A stretch of 64,000 nt of DNA from Periplaneta americana (GCF_040183065.1 NC_091123.1:14228501-14292500); one strand, 5' to 3'; shown: positions 35,500 to 47,440, numbered from the stretch's first letter. Program-made: numbers and translations. Notes: generated by a model not told the origin, from the sequence alone.

Positions 35500-36660
35500 T
35501 TAAAACCAAAAATAAAATGAGGAAATTTATTCGACACTTTCATTGCCATCATTAAAAAATTCTATTTTGTTTTAGACAATTTTGTCATGGGAAAATGTAT
35601 CTTTTTGTGCTGCCTTATGTCATAATTTTGAATATGTTCTCTTACAATAAAATCATTAAAATTATCCTTTACAAATAATAATAATAAATATAAAATATAC
35701 AAACAAGTAACTGTTAACATCCTTTCATTTGAAGAGAGTGGTCGACAATGTTCATTATTAGAAGAATTAGTGATTATTCTAATTGGCCTTTTTTTTTTTT
35801 TTTTGTAATTTAAATACTTTGTCAATATGAGGACTATCTCCCCACAAAATAATCCCATACTTTAAAAAACTATAAAAATAGGCATAGTATGCAGTTTTAA
35901 TACGTTTAAGGGAACAAAATTCTTAAAGCTTTTTAGCAAATACAATATTCTGGACAATTGGATACATAAATGATCAACATGGTATTCCCAGGTTAATTTA
36001 GAATCAACAACAATACCCAACATGTTAAAATTATTGGTGTTACTAGTACTATTGCTATTAGATAAGGTAAATGAAATAGTTTCTGTTTCAGATTCATTCA
36101 AAATTAAATCGTTTGCAATGAGCCAAGTATTATCTTCAGAAAGATATGTCTTCGTTTCATTCTCTAATGCATTAATGTTCCTGTTGCAATTGAAAATAGT
36201 GGTATCATCAGCATATTGCACTATAATAGTATGGATGTGAAAACCAATGTAATTAATTGTAATTAAAAAAATATAGGACCAAGTACTGATCCCTGTGGAA
36301 CACCATGTTGAATAAATCTAATAGTAGATCTTTCATTGTTAATATCAATACATTGTTTACGTAAGGTTAGATAGAAAGTAAATAATTTCAATTCATTACC
36401 AATAATACTGCAAAATTTTAGTTTATCCAATAACATATTATGTTCAGTAAAATCAAAGGCCTTAGTTAAACCACAGAAAGTGAAACTCAGAGATTTACCG
36501 TCTTCAAAAGCTGCTAACTCTTTCTTGATTAAATTGGATACTGCATTGGCTGTATTAAAACCACCCTTAAAGCCATATTGGTTATAATGAAAGATATTAC
36601 TGAGTTCAAAATAATCGCATTGTTTCATTTCATACTATGTCTTCTGTAAAAAAAAGTGTC
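35500..36660 (-). mobile_element. LINE-D (CR1-like) RT remnant
   Basis: Minus-strand reading gives, in order, HYNQYGFKGGFNTANAVSNL, FCGLTKAFDFTEHNMLLDKL (palm; the first catalytic Asp of F-x-D-L-x-KAFD is changed to Gly), HGVPQGSVLGPIFF, then YADDTTIF with the catalytic Asp pair, SKLTWEYHVDHLCIQLSRIL and, further down in other frames, KYGIILWGDS and FPMTKLSKTK. GVPQGSVLGP is typical of the CR1/jockey group. Several frameshifts separate the blocks, and a poly-A-like run (35790-35806) interrupts the C-terminal part. It is inactive. The 5' endonuclease half is absent. Confidence 0.8.
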
Positions 36661-37154
36661 ATGAAGAGACACATCCTGCGTCATTATATGTTAGTGCATT
36701 CCGAAACAATATTTAGTTTCTCATGTTATCAGATAGCCTACATTCCTCTCTACGCGACATACCTATCCACATTCCTGCATTATACGTTACATTCCAACTA
36801 CGTCATCATCTCGCTCCGCAAACACATACATAATGATACACATACAAACACAAACTGGAAAATTCACATGGAACAACTATGCATAGGTTTATGAGAAAAG
36901 AAATAAAGAAGGAAAGAAGGGGGAAAGGATATAAGAAACAAAGAAATAAATACTGAAAGAAAAAGGGAATAATTAATAATTGTCACATAATTATATGCAC
37001 TGTAAAGATCAAAGTACTGGGCATAGGGATTTAATATGGAAAATAAAATCACTTGTAAATACTCCCTCCCTCTTTGTTCCACAGGAAAATATTGTAAGGA
37101 AAAATGTTAAGAGACTGAAAATACATCTAAATGCACTAAAAACTATTTTGTTTT
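36661..37154. other. Anonymous AT-rich DNA
   Basis: No gene or repeat recognised. Confidence 0.4.
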
Positions 37155-37421
37155 CTAATAAGTTCAGAGAATGGCCTGGGTAGCGCAGTCGATATAGCCC
37201 TGGCCTTCTGTGCTCGAGGTTGCTGGTTCGATCCTGGCCCAGGTCGATGGCATTTAAGTGAGCTTAAATGCGACAGGCTCATGTCAATAGATTTATAGGC
37301 ATGTAAAAGAACTCCTGCGGGACAATATTTCGTCACATCGGCGACGCTGATACGTATAACTTCGGCAGTTGCGAGCGTCGTTAAATAAACTATAATTTAG
37401 TAATAACTAATAAGTTCAGAG
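37155..37421 (+). mobile_element. SINE-A copy 2, 15-bp TSD
   Basis: The body (37170-37406) matches SINE-A copy 1 along its length (GGTTCGATCCTGGCCCAGG, TGGCATTTAAGTGAGCTTAA, GTTGCGAGCGTCGTTAAATA). It is flanked by a perfect CTAATAAGTTCAGAG repeat. It is less diverged at the tail than copy 1. Confidence 0.92.
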
Positions 37422-37469
37422 GACTTAATTAAATAAAATTCTAAACATTTATAGTCAACTGGCAAATTC

Positions 37470-37750
37470 AAAATGTGAAATCGGTAAACTGTTGTGTACG
37501 AAACTTCAAACAATGTTGGATAAAAATGTTGATTTTACACTGTAATTAAATTGGTGGATATTTTTACAAATACCTTAATACAGTCAATTTGGCTGTCAGA
37601 ATGTCAATTAGGCCTATTTCAGATATGCTCCTGTCGTTTCAGCGGATGTAGAACGTACTTTCTCTAGGTATAAGACATATCTGACGGATAATAGAAAGTA
37701 TTTTACTTTTTTGTACGATCGTGTTTTTGTTGTAATTACAGCTATTGTAG
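37470..37750 (+). pseudogene. hAT transposase C-terminal relic
   Basis: The plus strand around 37612-37740 reads YFRYAPVVSADVERTFSRYK then TYLTDNRKYFTF, the conserved hAT dimerisation block (VERTFS-x-YK-x3-TDNR). Just upstream, in another frame, KLLCTKLQTMLDKNVDF matches the preceding helix (compare LRDKFQNVFGKN in the remnant at 1348). A stop at 37609 interrupts the frame. This is the same CGGBP1-like hAT type as 1348-1850 but on the opposite strand. Confidence 0.7.
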
Positions 37751-37782
37751 TTAGGCCTTGAAAGTTAGAAATCCCACACAGA

Positions 37783-37784
<2 letters not shown>

Positions 37785-37843
<59 letters not shown>

Positions 37844-38100
37844 TTTTATTTTCGCTGGCAGAGTTAAGGCCATAAGGCCTTCTCTTCCACTCAACCAGCC
37901 TTAATCAATACAATACATAAATTTAAATTACAAATATTTACACTACACTTAAAAGGTTCTCCAGCAATATTCTTCACTACACATTTATTTAAATTTAGAT
38001 AAATCTATAAGGTAAAGTAGTAACTTAATTTATGAGCTAATTTAATTAAATGAATTATAATTAATTTAATATTTGTGGTTTTCTGTTAACGAACAGTGAC
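37785..38100 (-). mobile_element. LINE-C 3' end with hairpin and (AAT)n tail
   Basis: The complement ends with the LINE-C signature GAGAAGGCCTTATGGCCTTA then ACTCTGCCAGCGAAAATAAA and runs into ATT repeats (plus-strand AAT run 37787-37843). Only 3' untranslated sequence remains. Confidence 0.8.
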
Positions 38101-38107
38101 GTGCATT

Positions 38108-38426
38108 ATGCAAACCAAGATTTCAGGTATAACTCCCTGTAAAGTTGATTTGAATAATTTCGAGGGAAAACCACAATTTAAGTCACACGGAGTTAGTGTG
38201 CACTCGAAGTTGGTTGCTTGACGGTTGTCAGCCCACTTTGAGGTCTGTGGATATAGAGGGAAAAATTGGATCGGTGTCGGTTAGAGTTCCCGAGTAGCTC
38301 AGTGGTAGAGCGTTGGTACGTTAAACCAAAGGTCTCGGGTTCGATACCCGGCTCCGGAACAATTTTTCCCTCGAAATTATTCAAATCAACTTTACAAGGA
38401 GTTATGCCTAAATCTTGGTTTGCATA
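38108..38426 (+). mobile_element. SINE-D copy 2 facing an inverted SINE-D tail
   Basis: The tRNA-like head (38286-38360) has acceptor GTTCC/GGAAC, D stem GCTC/GAGC, anticodon stem TTGGT/ACCAA and T loop TTCGATA; anticodon position GTT. Its tail (38364-38426) is matched by an inverted copy at 38108-38170 (about 63 bp arms, few mismatches; shared word GTAAAGTTGATTTGAATAAT). The space between holds no second head. Confidence 0.82.
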
Positions 38427-38429
38427 GCA

Positions 38430-38600
38430 AATTGTTGGCTCATGCTATTCTGAAATACAATTAACACTTTCTGAAATAATTGATAACTTCTGAAATAAAA
38501 ATCACTAATCTGAAATACAAATGGCGCTTTCTGAAATACAATTCACGAATCTGAAATACTGATTATGCTTTCTGAAATATAATTGATTATCCATCTTGAA
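38430..38600. repeat. Degenerate TCTGAAATAC-type repeat
   Basis: TCTGAAATACAA or close variants occur about eight times at irregular 18-30 bp spacing, and the motif appears again near 39485-39540. The origin is unknown. Confidence 0.6.
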
Positions 38601-38668
38601 TCTTACGTACACTACTTTTAACACTTAAATATAAATTACTGGTTGCTTGGCAAATTTACTCGTGTTAA

Positions 38669-38846
38669 ATTACATAAACAACTGTGACTTACAGCTGTTT
38701 CGGTGATTCTTCACACCATCAACACGCAAATGCATCCCCACAACAGGCAGCGAAGTTCGAGATGACGCCGAGATCTAGTAGGCTCTGAGGATGGTGTGAA
38801 GAAGCACCGAAACAGCTGTAAGCCACAGTTGCTTATGTAATTTAAC
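38669..38846. repeat. Palindrome with hammerhead-like cores
   Basis: Arms of about 55 bp (38669-38725 and 38790-38846) share ACAGCTGTTTCGGTG and TTCTTCACACCATC in inverted orientation. The right arm on the plus strand reads CTGAGGA (38785-38791), stem GGTG/CACC, GAAA (38809-38812), then hairpin CAGCTGT/ACAGTTG, the order of a type I hammerhead core. The left arm read on the minus strand has the same hairpin followed by T-T but a damaged CTGANGA. Confidence 0.6.
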
Positions 38847-39254
38847 CCTCCAATTAATTTTTCAAATTCTTCTAAAATTGATATTAATTATTATTTCATT
38901 ACAGATAATTCACATAAAACACAGGATGGTTATAGTGATCCATACAGTTGTTAACTATGCAGTTGTCATATTTTAAACGACGTGAGTACTTTTAAATATC
39001 CAATCCGATTACAATTTACATTTGATAATTCCCATCTCTATTCGTATTTTTTATATATTTCAGATACATTCACCACTCATTGGACTGAACAAGTGTTCCA
39101 CATATTATGAAGTTTAATTACTACATGGTTTTTAACATTATTTAAGTTTATTACCTGTAATATTACATTTTAATAATGGAGATGTCCTATACATAATTAA
39201 TTTTAAATAGTACTCACCACCAATAGCTACGTATATGACATTGAGATATTATAT

Positions 39255-39310
39255 AACTCTGCCTGAGGATGCCTGAATAGGCGAAAACGTTCGCAATTTT
39301 GTAATTCATG
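39255..39310 (+). ncRNA. Possible hammerhead-like core (Penelope-like relic)
   Basis: CTGAGGA at 39263-39269, then stem GCCT/AGGC with loop GAAT, then GAAA at 39283-39286 directly after the stem: the conserved part of a hammerhead ribozyme. Stem III (after GAAA: ACGTTCGC) is not convincing. CCTGARGATG...GGCGAAAACG text is also what I associate with the ends of Penelope-like elements. A weaker parallel occurs at 44186-44220. Confidence 0.4.
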
Positions 39311-40092
39311 TATATAAACTTAATGACTATAAACTAAGTCATTATTTTACTTTGATTTGTCATTGACTGAGTAATAAAATATTATATTGTATTCATTTAT
39401 AGAAATTGACAATCTGAATATTCCATCATGCTTTCTAAGTTAACGAGTAAGTTTGCCAGTCAACCAATCATTTACAATTGATTAATCTAAAATACAAATG
39501 ACGCTTTTTGAAATTAAATTGACCAGTTCTGAAATACATGTGGAAAAGGTGTTGTCGAGCGTGCGCACAAGCATTTTGTAAACACAACTCTAATTCGATC
39601 CAGCGTAGCCTATAACCAATACTTTTTTCAGCCCTTGTGATCAGTTGCTAGCGCAGATGAAGTGATAATTCCATTCATCTTACAACAGAGACTACGCTAC
39701 AATTCGCAGTGAGTCTATGTTTTCAATATTATCGAGTTGTGGCACTTAGCCCTTTAGCAATTCGCTTCCTCCTCCTGTTAAACGTATAACTAGCGCTTTA
39801 ACGTATGGAATTGTTATATCGAGAGCTTGGATGTGAATTACTTACCAGCAAGTTGTCGCAGTGGCATCACGCACTGCTGGAGCTTTGATGCTCCTGTTTT
39901 GGTTCGCAGAAGATTCAGTACAGTCACTTGCAAATGTGAGTAAGCACTGTCAGTATGTGTCACATTCATACATAAATTTATTGTGCTGGATATGCGATTA
40001 TTAGCAAAAAGGAATCGAAAGTAATAAAAATTAGCCACCCTCCCCCACATGTTTTACCTACTGCAACGACATTATTATCGTTTTTCATTTCC
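39311..40092. other. Anonymous AT-rich DNA
   Basis: No gene recognised. There is one further TCTGAAATAC-type motif stretch at 39485-39540. Confidence 0.4.
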
Positions 40093-40716
40093 ATGTCAGT
40101 GAAAATAGGTCAGGCAATTATTTCGTTGAAAGCGTATATTCAAGTTAAAGAAACGATAAGAAAAATCTGTTCCTCCTTTCACTCTTTGAGTCGCTTGAGA
40201 AACTTCTTGCCCCAGCAACTAAAACTTACCCTAGTACAAACCCTAGTAATGCCGCACTTCGATTATTGTGACGTTTTGTTAAGTGATCTAAGTTCTGAAC
40301 TGTCAGTCAAGTTACAGCGAGCTCAGAATATGTGCATCAGATACGTGTGCAACATCCGACGATATGATCACATATCACCGTCCTTCGCAAGTCTCTCGTG
40401 GCTCCGACTTAAAGAACGCAGAACTTTACACTCTTTGTCTTTACTCTTTCGAATTCTGCACACCTCAACACCAAATTACCTTTCGTCTCGTTTCTCTTAT
40501 CTATATTCTAACCACGACGTAAATACCAGATCACTTATCTGTGGCACGCTAAATATACCTCTTCATAGAACATCTTGTTATTCCTCATCTTTTACAATAT
40601 CCACCTCGCGTCAATGGAATTCCTTGTCACAAAGTATTAGGGGCTGCAAGACAATAAACACCTTTAAGAACAGCTTAAAAGATAACCTTATTAGCATTTC
40701 ACTCCAATCATACTGA
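40093..40716 (+). pseudogene. LINE-C ORF C-terminal domain
   Basis: This 207-residue open frame is the part after the RT domain in jockey/CR1-like ORF2 proteins: RKICSSFHSLSRLRNFLPQQ, LVQTLVMPHFDYCDVLLSDL, KLQRAQNMCIRYVCNIRRYD, LSWLRLKERRTLHSLSLLFR, and near the end WNSLSQSIRGCKTINTFKN. The first Met is inside the protein and no catalytic YADD is present because of 5' truncation. It corresponds to 58680-59230 of the nested copy. The frame is intact, so this insertion is comparatively young. Confidence 0.83.
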
Positions 40717-41066
40717 TTTAAAATATTACAGACTACACTGTTGCTTTTTTTCTTTAGACATCATCCTGATTGTGCTGCATTTTCAAAATTGTCTCATAAT
40801 AATCTCTTTCTATTATCTAATATAATTTGAAATATATTAACATTCTATGTATTTTAGTTTAATTCTGCTACACAGTTTATTTCAGTGTTTAATTAATAGT
40901 TCATAGTATTTTGTTGTTTAATTCGTAAATAACTCTTGTATACATGTAACTCTCATCTAAATCAAATTGTTGAATTCTTTGTAAGTTCATGCATATGTAT
41001 ATACACTTTTTGCTGGTTGTGTGGAAGAGAAGGCCTTACGGCCTTAACTCTGCCAGCTAAAATAAA

Positions 41067-41120
<54 letters not shown>
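40093..41120 (+). mobile_element. LINE-C, 5'-truncated, with 3' hairpin and ATT tail
   Basis: The copy starts just after the RT palm (recognisable from about 40140). The ORF runs to 40716, about 310 bp of untranslated sequence follow, and the end is GAGAAGGCCTTACGGCCTTA, ACTCTGCCAGCTAAAATAAA and an ATT tract to 41118. The hairpin AAGGCC-TTAC-GGCCTT sits 25-40 bases before the tail, as in the other LINE-C copies. Confidence 0.87.
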
Positions 41121-42125
41121 TAAGGTTTTCAACAAGAACGCCTCTGTTAGTCTTTTTTTTTTTTTTTTTTTTTCGTTTAAATCCAAGACACTTGATGAAC
41201 CTTCTCAAGACTGAAGAAAGTACACTTGAAAAAGTTGTTTTTCTTTCAGTTGTCCTAACAATCTCTTCTTGGCTGGCACAGAACTTTCTTGAACTTGCAA
41301 GTTGTAGATTATAATGAGTGTTCCGACTAAATCAGTTTTTACAATTTTCCTAGGGAATGTTATGTTAGAATAATTTGCATTGTTTCGAATTTGTACTTAT
41401 ATGTGCAATCGCTACTTTACATTACAGGGTCGTGTTGCTGCGAGGTTGCGGCTAGGTCGATGTTTCCCACAAAAATGTTTGATGACTTTACCTCTAATGC
41501 ACCGTACAACACGCAATAACACGAACGAGTTACGTAATACAGTATGTTCAACCAGCAGAATGTACTTCATGATTGCACACTATGGAAGATTATCAACAGT
41601 AATCTCACTAGACGTTTTGATTTATCTAGAGAAAATCAAAACTCGAGTGGGATTTAATTGACTATTACACGATTAGAAGAAAGTATATAAAGATTAGAAG
41701 TAACGAAGTACTCCAATACAATAAAATATTAATTGACTTACGAAAATACAACTGTCTTCAAATCTATTATTGTACCATCTCAACATTGCAAATATTACGC
41801 TAGATGCATGCTAGATGGCAGTAGTAAGCAATGCCTTCTCGTCGAGAAGTTCTCGATCTATTATACACGACGGCAATGTTACTAGTCAAGAAGACTTTGT
41901 TGATTCAGTTTCATTTTTATTAAAATGCAACATTCCATTTCACTTATCCGAATCCCAGTAATCAACGTCACTTGACAGATGATTTTCAATAAATCTTAAT
42001 ATTAAACAATCTCTGATACGTGACTATCCATAATACCATATAGCAGAAGCTATAACATAACCTAACTAATATACACAAGTGTTAGAAAAGTTTTAATTAA
42101 CGACGATGACATAAAAAATAAACAT
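41121..42125. other. Anonymous AT-rich DNA
   Basis: No gene, TIR or SINE head recognised. A poly-T run lies at 41153-41173. Confidence 0.4.
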
Positions 42126-42437
42126 GAATAATTTTAAAAGGAATAATTATTGAATGTACAATTTTCAAATTTGAATGTGGTTGGTGGTTCAATTGATGTT
42201 ATATTGGACGTGTGCGTAATAGAAGTGAACTCGTTGATTTAGGCCTACATGGTGTATTCAACTTATTCAGAATTTCCGAATGAATAATTTTAAAAGGAAT
42301 AATTATTGAATGTACAATTTTCAAATTTGAATGTGGTTGGTGGTTCAATTGATGTTATATTGGACGTGTGCGTAATAGAAGTGGAACTCGTTGGTTTAGG
42401 CCTACATGGTGTATTCAATTTATTCAAGATTTCCGAA
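42126..42437. repeat. Tandem duplication of 156 bp
   Basis: GAATAATTTTAAAAGGAATA starts at 42126 and again at 42282. The two 156-bp copies differ at only a few positions. A 28-bp duplication (AAATGCTAGGGACGCGATAA) occurs shortly after at about 42640-42690. Confidence 0.92.
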
Positions 42438-42699
42438 TGGTGCTCTTCATTTATTTGTAAATCGGATTTCAGAAGATGCATAGGTGTGATCAGTGATTTT
42501 TATTAATTCTTGTTCTTGAATGCCAATGCGAGTCATATTTGAAACTGCTGTGCATCGACTGGAGTGGTTTGTAATTTTATATATATATTTTTTTGACGTC
42601 CAGACCAGCGCAGTTTCAAATATTGGCAAACAAAGAAACAAATGCTAGGGACGCGATAAAATTAAACAAATGCTAGGGACGCGATAAAATTGTGCGATA

Positions 42700-44394
42700 A
42701 GCAGCCATGATTGGTTGAAATACGTCCTTTCGTACCGTTTTATTGGTCAAAAGTAGTATGACGTAGTAAGAGTGTAATAGTCAAGATAACTACATTACAC
42801 ACTGTGTACTCTACTGCTAAGTAATTACACAGGGACATCATTTTATTTTTACTTCAATTTTCATTGTACCTGAGTTTTTTAATGTACTTCACTCCCACCC
42901 CTTCTACTAATGAAGTTCCAACTGTCCTCCACACAGAACCAAGGTCGCATATAGTAAACAGCAGTGAGTTAGTATAGTTCTTTCCAGAAATATGTTCGCG
43001 TTTTCCAGTGATGAAAGAGTTTTCAATATTGAATCATGTTTTCGCACAGGTAGTGTCGTCCGTTTGCTTACGTCGCACGATTTCTCCCACCTGCTACTGC
43101 TCACCCCTCTGTAAAGGCTAGTGGTTGGGCTGTCTTAGCTCTTTTCTGAAAACATTAATTTCTGTTAGGAATTGGACGTCTACGTAATGTTATACAACTG
43201 TTTAAAATAACTTAAATAAAAGGTCCTCGTTAAGTAATTAACTGTCACGTGATTTCCCCCCTTTCTACGATCCTGCGACATAACCACTTGGACGGACAGT
43301 AGATAGCATGTCTGAGTAATTTTATCTGTACGGGTCGGGCAGAAGTGGAAGTAGAGTAGGTACAGAATTATTTCAACATGAGTTACTAGTACGAAGGACG
43401 AAACTGGTAATTGGAATTAGATGCAATAGTCTATAGTGCGATAATAGGCACAAAAGAACCGAAGCCTGTATCGAAACGAACGGCCACCATTTTCAAAATT
43501 GTATTTAAATATCCATATTATGATTATTTTTCAATTTAACTTCATTTTCTAAATTGTACGCTAATGTGCTGTAGACAGTATAATATACACTGCATAATGA
43601 ATACTTTCGTATGATAGCTCAGTTCATGAGTAAAAACACTCATTGTTAATACTGTACTGTATTTTGATTAAACAAAAACCTAATGATAATTATCTAACTC
43701 AAAATCGCGATATTTCTTAGTTTACGTAAATGGATGAACTACTTTTCCCTCCTATACCTAGTAAAGTGATTTGTTTGTAGTTTACGCCAGTATCATCGAA
43801 CTCCAGTCATGGAACGGGGTAGCAACGGCGTTTCCGGTTCTCAACCGTTAATCCAAATGTATAGCCAGGTTAATATTAATATTAAAAATGTTAGTAAAAA
43901 TAAAATGATGTCCCTGTATACTCTGTTACTACTTCAACATCCTTTACTGGTTTCTATACGTAACCATGTTATTACAGTTTATAATATAGATTCGCTTATT
44001 ACATCCAAATTCTACTGATGTTACATACAGTTTGTAACCTACATTTTTAATAACCGTACATGTTATATTTTATCAACATTTTAGTATGTTTTGTTAATCT
44101 TCGTTTAAATGCATGTTTAAGGGTAGAATGTTAAATTAACCAGATTTATAAAGTGTTCATTGTGTGTTATGCACTGTTACTAGAACTGATGATGCCATTT
44201 TGTGGAAAAAACGTTCGTCTCTTGTAAGTTCTATAATATATTCCATTTTTATGTCATAATTTAATGGCTTGATGGTTTATAACAAGCGATAAGTAATTTG
44301 ACGAAAATAAACGTATATAGATATATTCAGTTTGCATTGACCCTGAAGATAGACGCATTCCCAAACCCACACCGGTTGACTACACTAAGATTTG
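42700..44394. other. Anonymous AT-rich DNA
   Basis: No gene supported. CTGATGATGCCA at 44186-44197 followed by GTGGAAAAAACGTTCG is a weak hammerhead/Penelope-like parallel to 39263. Confidence 0.4.
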
Positions 44395-44660
44395 CTGCAT
44401 ACCCAGGTTTCGAACAGACAAACCCCACTCGTCCCTAGGCCAGCCCCCTCCTTGCGTCGCCAGCCGCGTTCGGAAATTCTATGGAATGATGACGAAATGG
44501 AGAAATGTTGACCGAATGATGTAAATGCCTAATATGGGGAAACAGGAGAACATAAAAAAAACCAAACTTGGACCTTGTCCGCCACAAGTGTCACTATGGA
44601 TGTTTCATGAAAAATCTCAAGCCTGACTGGGACTTGAACCAGGGCCGCCTACGCAGGGGT
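44395..44660 (-). mobile_element. SINE-G, tRNA-like head on minus strand
   Basis: Read on the minus strand, the head has GTAGGCGGCCCTGGTTCAAG then TCCCAGTCAGG (box B-like). The body contains GGACAAGGTCCAAGTTTGGT and CATTTACATCATTCGGTCAA and ends with a GC-rich part (GGCTGGCGACGCAAGGAGGG). It is a single copy in this window, so the family is inferred from the head plus body layout only. Confidence 0.55.
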
Positions 44661-45570
44661 AAAATGTATAATTTGATAATTTTGAATATAGAATTGTTAT
44701 ACAATATTACTTATATTGAAAGTAATCAATATTGTACAGTCCGCGTCACCGTTTTTGGCGTGTAAAATAAGTAATGGAAACGTTAAATACGAGTGTTTTA
44801 CATTTATCGCAATCAGTCTGACAACCGTGTTTGACAAATGGCTGATGTGACGTGTGTAGGAAGTATACCATTCTTAACTACACTAGCAACATGCTCACAA
44901 ACTGGGCAATGTATATCTAGGACATACGCCAAAAACGCTGGCCCCAGCTATAATTCAATAATTTACACTATAGAGGCGGGGACAAAAATCCTAAATGAAT
45001 AATTTACTGAAACGTTTAACATTAGTTCTACGATTTTAAAGAAATTTGAAATCGTCATGTTGCGTTTCATTCTGTAGTTCAGGAGAAATCGGTATAGGTA
45101 CACAAGCTGGCTGAAGAATGACTCATCTGATATCAGGGTCCGAATTCTCGAAATACAATGCCGTAGCTGTGCATAGCTGAATGAGGCAGTAAACATCGGG
45201 CCCGACTGGTATTCAAACGACCGCGTTGTTCCGTTTTCTAGCGCTGGCTTCAATTAAAATATCGCTCTCCGCATTAAAAGCCCCGGACCGGATGGTGTAC
45301 AGTATTGAATGCGTGCATGTCTGTCGGGAATGTCTTGCTTAGCTCACTGCGGTCAGCCAGGCAATGTTTACAGTACGCTCGTTCCGTGTTACACTTCGCA
45401 TAACAATCTGCTACCCACAGCTCTGAAATCTCGTTCAAGTTCTCTATGGTTTTATCCATCGTAGGTAGTATTATTTTGTCGTGTGTTACTAGAGAAAAAA
45501 ATCGTTTCTGTTAATCCATTGATGTAAGGAATACTAATAATTAACTGATAATCAAAATAACATACGTTTC
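44661..45570. other. Anonymous DNA
   Basis: No gene supported. A box-B-like word on the minus strand near 45195-45215 (GTTTGAATACCAG) may be a SINE relic. Confidence 0.4.
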
Positions 45571-45572
45571 AC

Positions 45573-46500
45573 GTATTTATTTATTTATTTGCTTGTTTAT
45601 TTATTTATTTGTTTCCTTGTGTATTTACTTATTTATTTATATACTTATTTATTTTATTCGTTTATTTGTTTGTTAATTTATTTGGTTATGTACTTAGTTA
45701 TTTGTCTATTTATTTATTTGTTTAATTAATTTTTATTTATTTTATTTATTTGTTTATTTATTTAGTTATTTACTTATTTATTTGTACGTTTATTTATTTA
45801 TTTAATTAATTAATTTGTTTATTTATTTAGTTATTTGTTTATTTGTTGTTTTTTCTTTATTTATTTTATTTATTTTTATTTATTTATTCTTTTACTTACT
45901 TATTTAATTATTTATTTGTTTATTTTATTTATTTATTTTTTCTTTATTTATTTAATATTATTTATTTATTTTTATTTGTTTATTCTTTTACTTACTTATT
46001 TAATTATTTATTTGCTTATTTTATTTATTTATTTTTTCTTTATTTATTTAATATTATTTATTTATTTTTATTTGTTTATTCTTTTACTTACTTATTTAAT
46101 TATTTATTTGTTTATTTTATTTATTTATTTTTTCTTTATTTATTTAATATTATTTATTTATTTTTATTTGTTTATTCTTTTACTTACTTATTTAATTATT
46201 TATTTGTTTATTTTATTTATTTATTTTTTCTTTATTTATTTAATATTATTTATTTATTTTTTATTTGTTTAATTAATACTTTTGTTTGTTTCTTTATTTA
46301 GTTATACTTGTTTGTTTATTTATTTATTTTATTTATTTACTTTTTATTTCTTCATTTATTTATTTTATTTATTTATTCGTTTGTTTGTTTATTTGTTTAA
46401 TTAATTATTTATTTATGTATTCATTTTATTTATTTGATTATTTACGTGTTTATTTCTTTATTTATTTTCTAATTTATTTCTCTTTTTTTTTGGTCTCTTA
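45573..46500. repeat. TTTA-type satellite with 96-bp higher-order unit
   Basis: TTTAATATTATTTATT recurs at about 45954, 46050, 46146 and 46242, an exact 96-bp period over four units, flanked by less regular TTTATTTG repeats. The open frames are compositional. Confidence 0.93.
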
Positions 46501-46739
46501 TTTTATTTATGTCTTATCTAATTTTTTGTTTGTTTGTTTAAAAACACTCAATCATACTAGATTTAATGTAGTGAAACCTGGTGTCTCGATTTCACCAGTG
46601 ATTTCTTTTGTCCACTGTTGCTAAACCACTGAACCGAAACAAATGTCAATGGTGGGGTTATGCAGCAAAAGGACTAAAGTTTGTTATGCATCACTACCTT
46701 CCCTTAGTTCTACAACTAAAGAACCCTGCCCCACACCAC

Positions 46740-47440
46740 ATCTACACAGGTAACAGTGACAGACCATGTAGGGGGAGACGTCAAGGTGGTAATCCCATTC
46801 TTGTCAAACCCTATCAAGGTTGTCTTGTGTGACGTACCTGATTGCTGTGATAGTGCACCTTCTCAATTCGGCCAACGTTGTTGGAAGTGAAGGTGTGTAA
46901 ACATTGCCCTTGACAAAACTCCACAGAAAGAAATATGTGAAATCCGGTGAACGGGGTGGCCATGTGCAGAAGCTGTTGCACGACCAATCCATCGACCTCG
47001 TGGGTGTTGATTTAGGAAAATTGGCTAATGCCACAACTCACGGACGCGGAAGAACGCAGAGGTTCATTTTCTAACAAGACGGAGCCTCTTCACATTAGCA
47101 TACGGAGGTCCAGAGGTATCTACAGTAAATCAACATCTATCAGGTCGACGGATTGGTCGTGCAACGTAGGCAGACAGCACTTTCTGTACATGGCCTCTCC
47201 GTTCACCGGATTTTACAGTGTGTGATTTCTTTCTATGGGGTTTGTGAAGGACAATGTTTACATGCCTTTACTTCCAGCGCGTTGGCTGAATTGAGAAGGC
47301 GCATTAACACAGCAATCAGAAACGTCACACAAAACATGCTTGATAGGGTTTGGCAAGACTGGGATCACCGCCTGGACGTCTGCTGTAGTACATCGAGTGC
47401 ATCTAATGTCAGTATATAAAACTTCTAACTTCCCACTTTG
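46740..47440. pseudogene. Inverted pair of mariner/IS630-type transposase C-termini
   Basis: The minus strand (about 47005 down to 46775) reads PPRSPDFTYFFLWSFVKGNV, TPSLPTTLAELRRCTITAIR and VTQDNLDRV. The plus strand (about 47139-47419) reads, with breaks, DFFLWG-like text, LAELRRRINTAIRNVTQNML and DRVWQDWDHRLDVC. The N-terminal side of the plus copy has a QDGA-like remnant near 47075. PRSPDL...DFFLW-G is the block around the second catalytic Asp of these transposases. The two arms are about 230-240 bp and head-to-head; neither has an N-terminal DNA-binding domain. The shared C-terminus indicates an inverted duplication. Confidence 0.75.
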
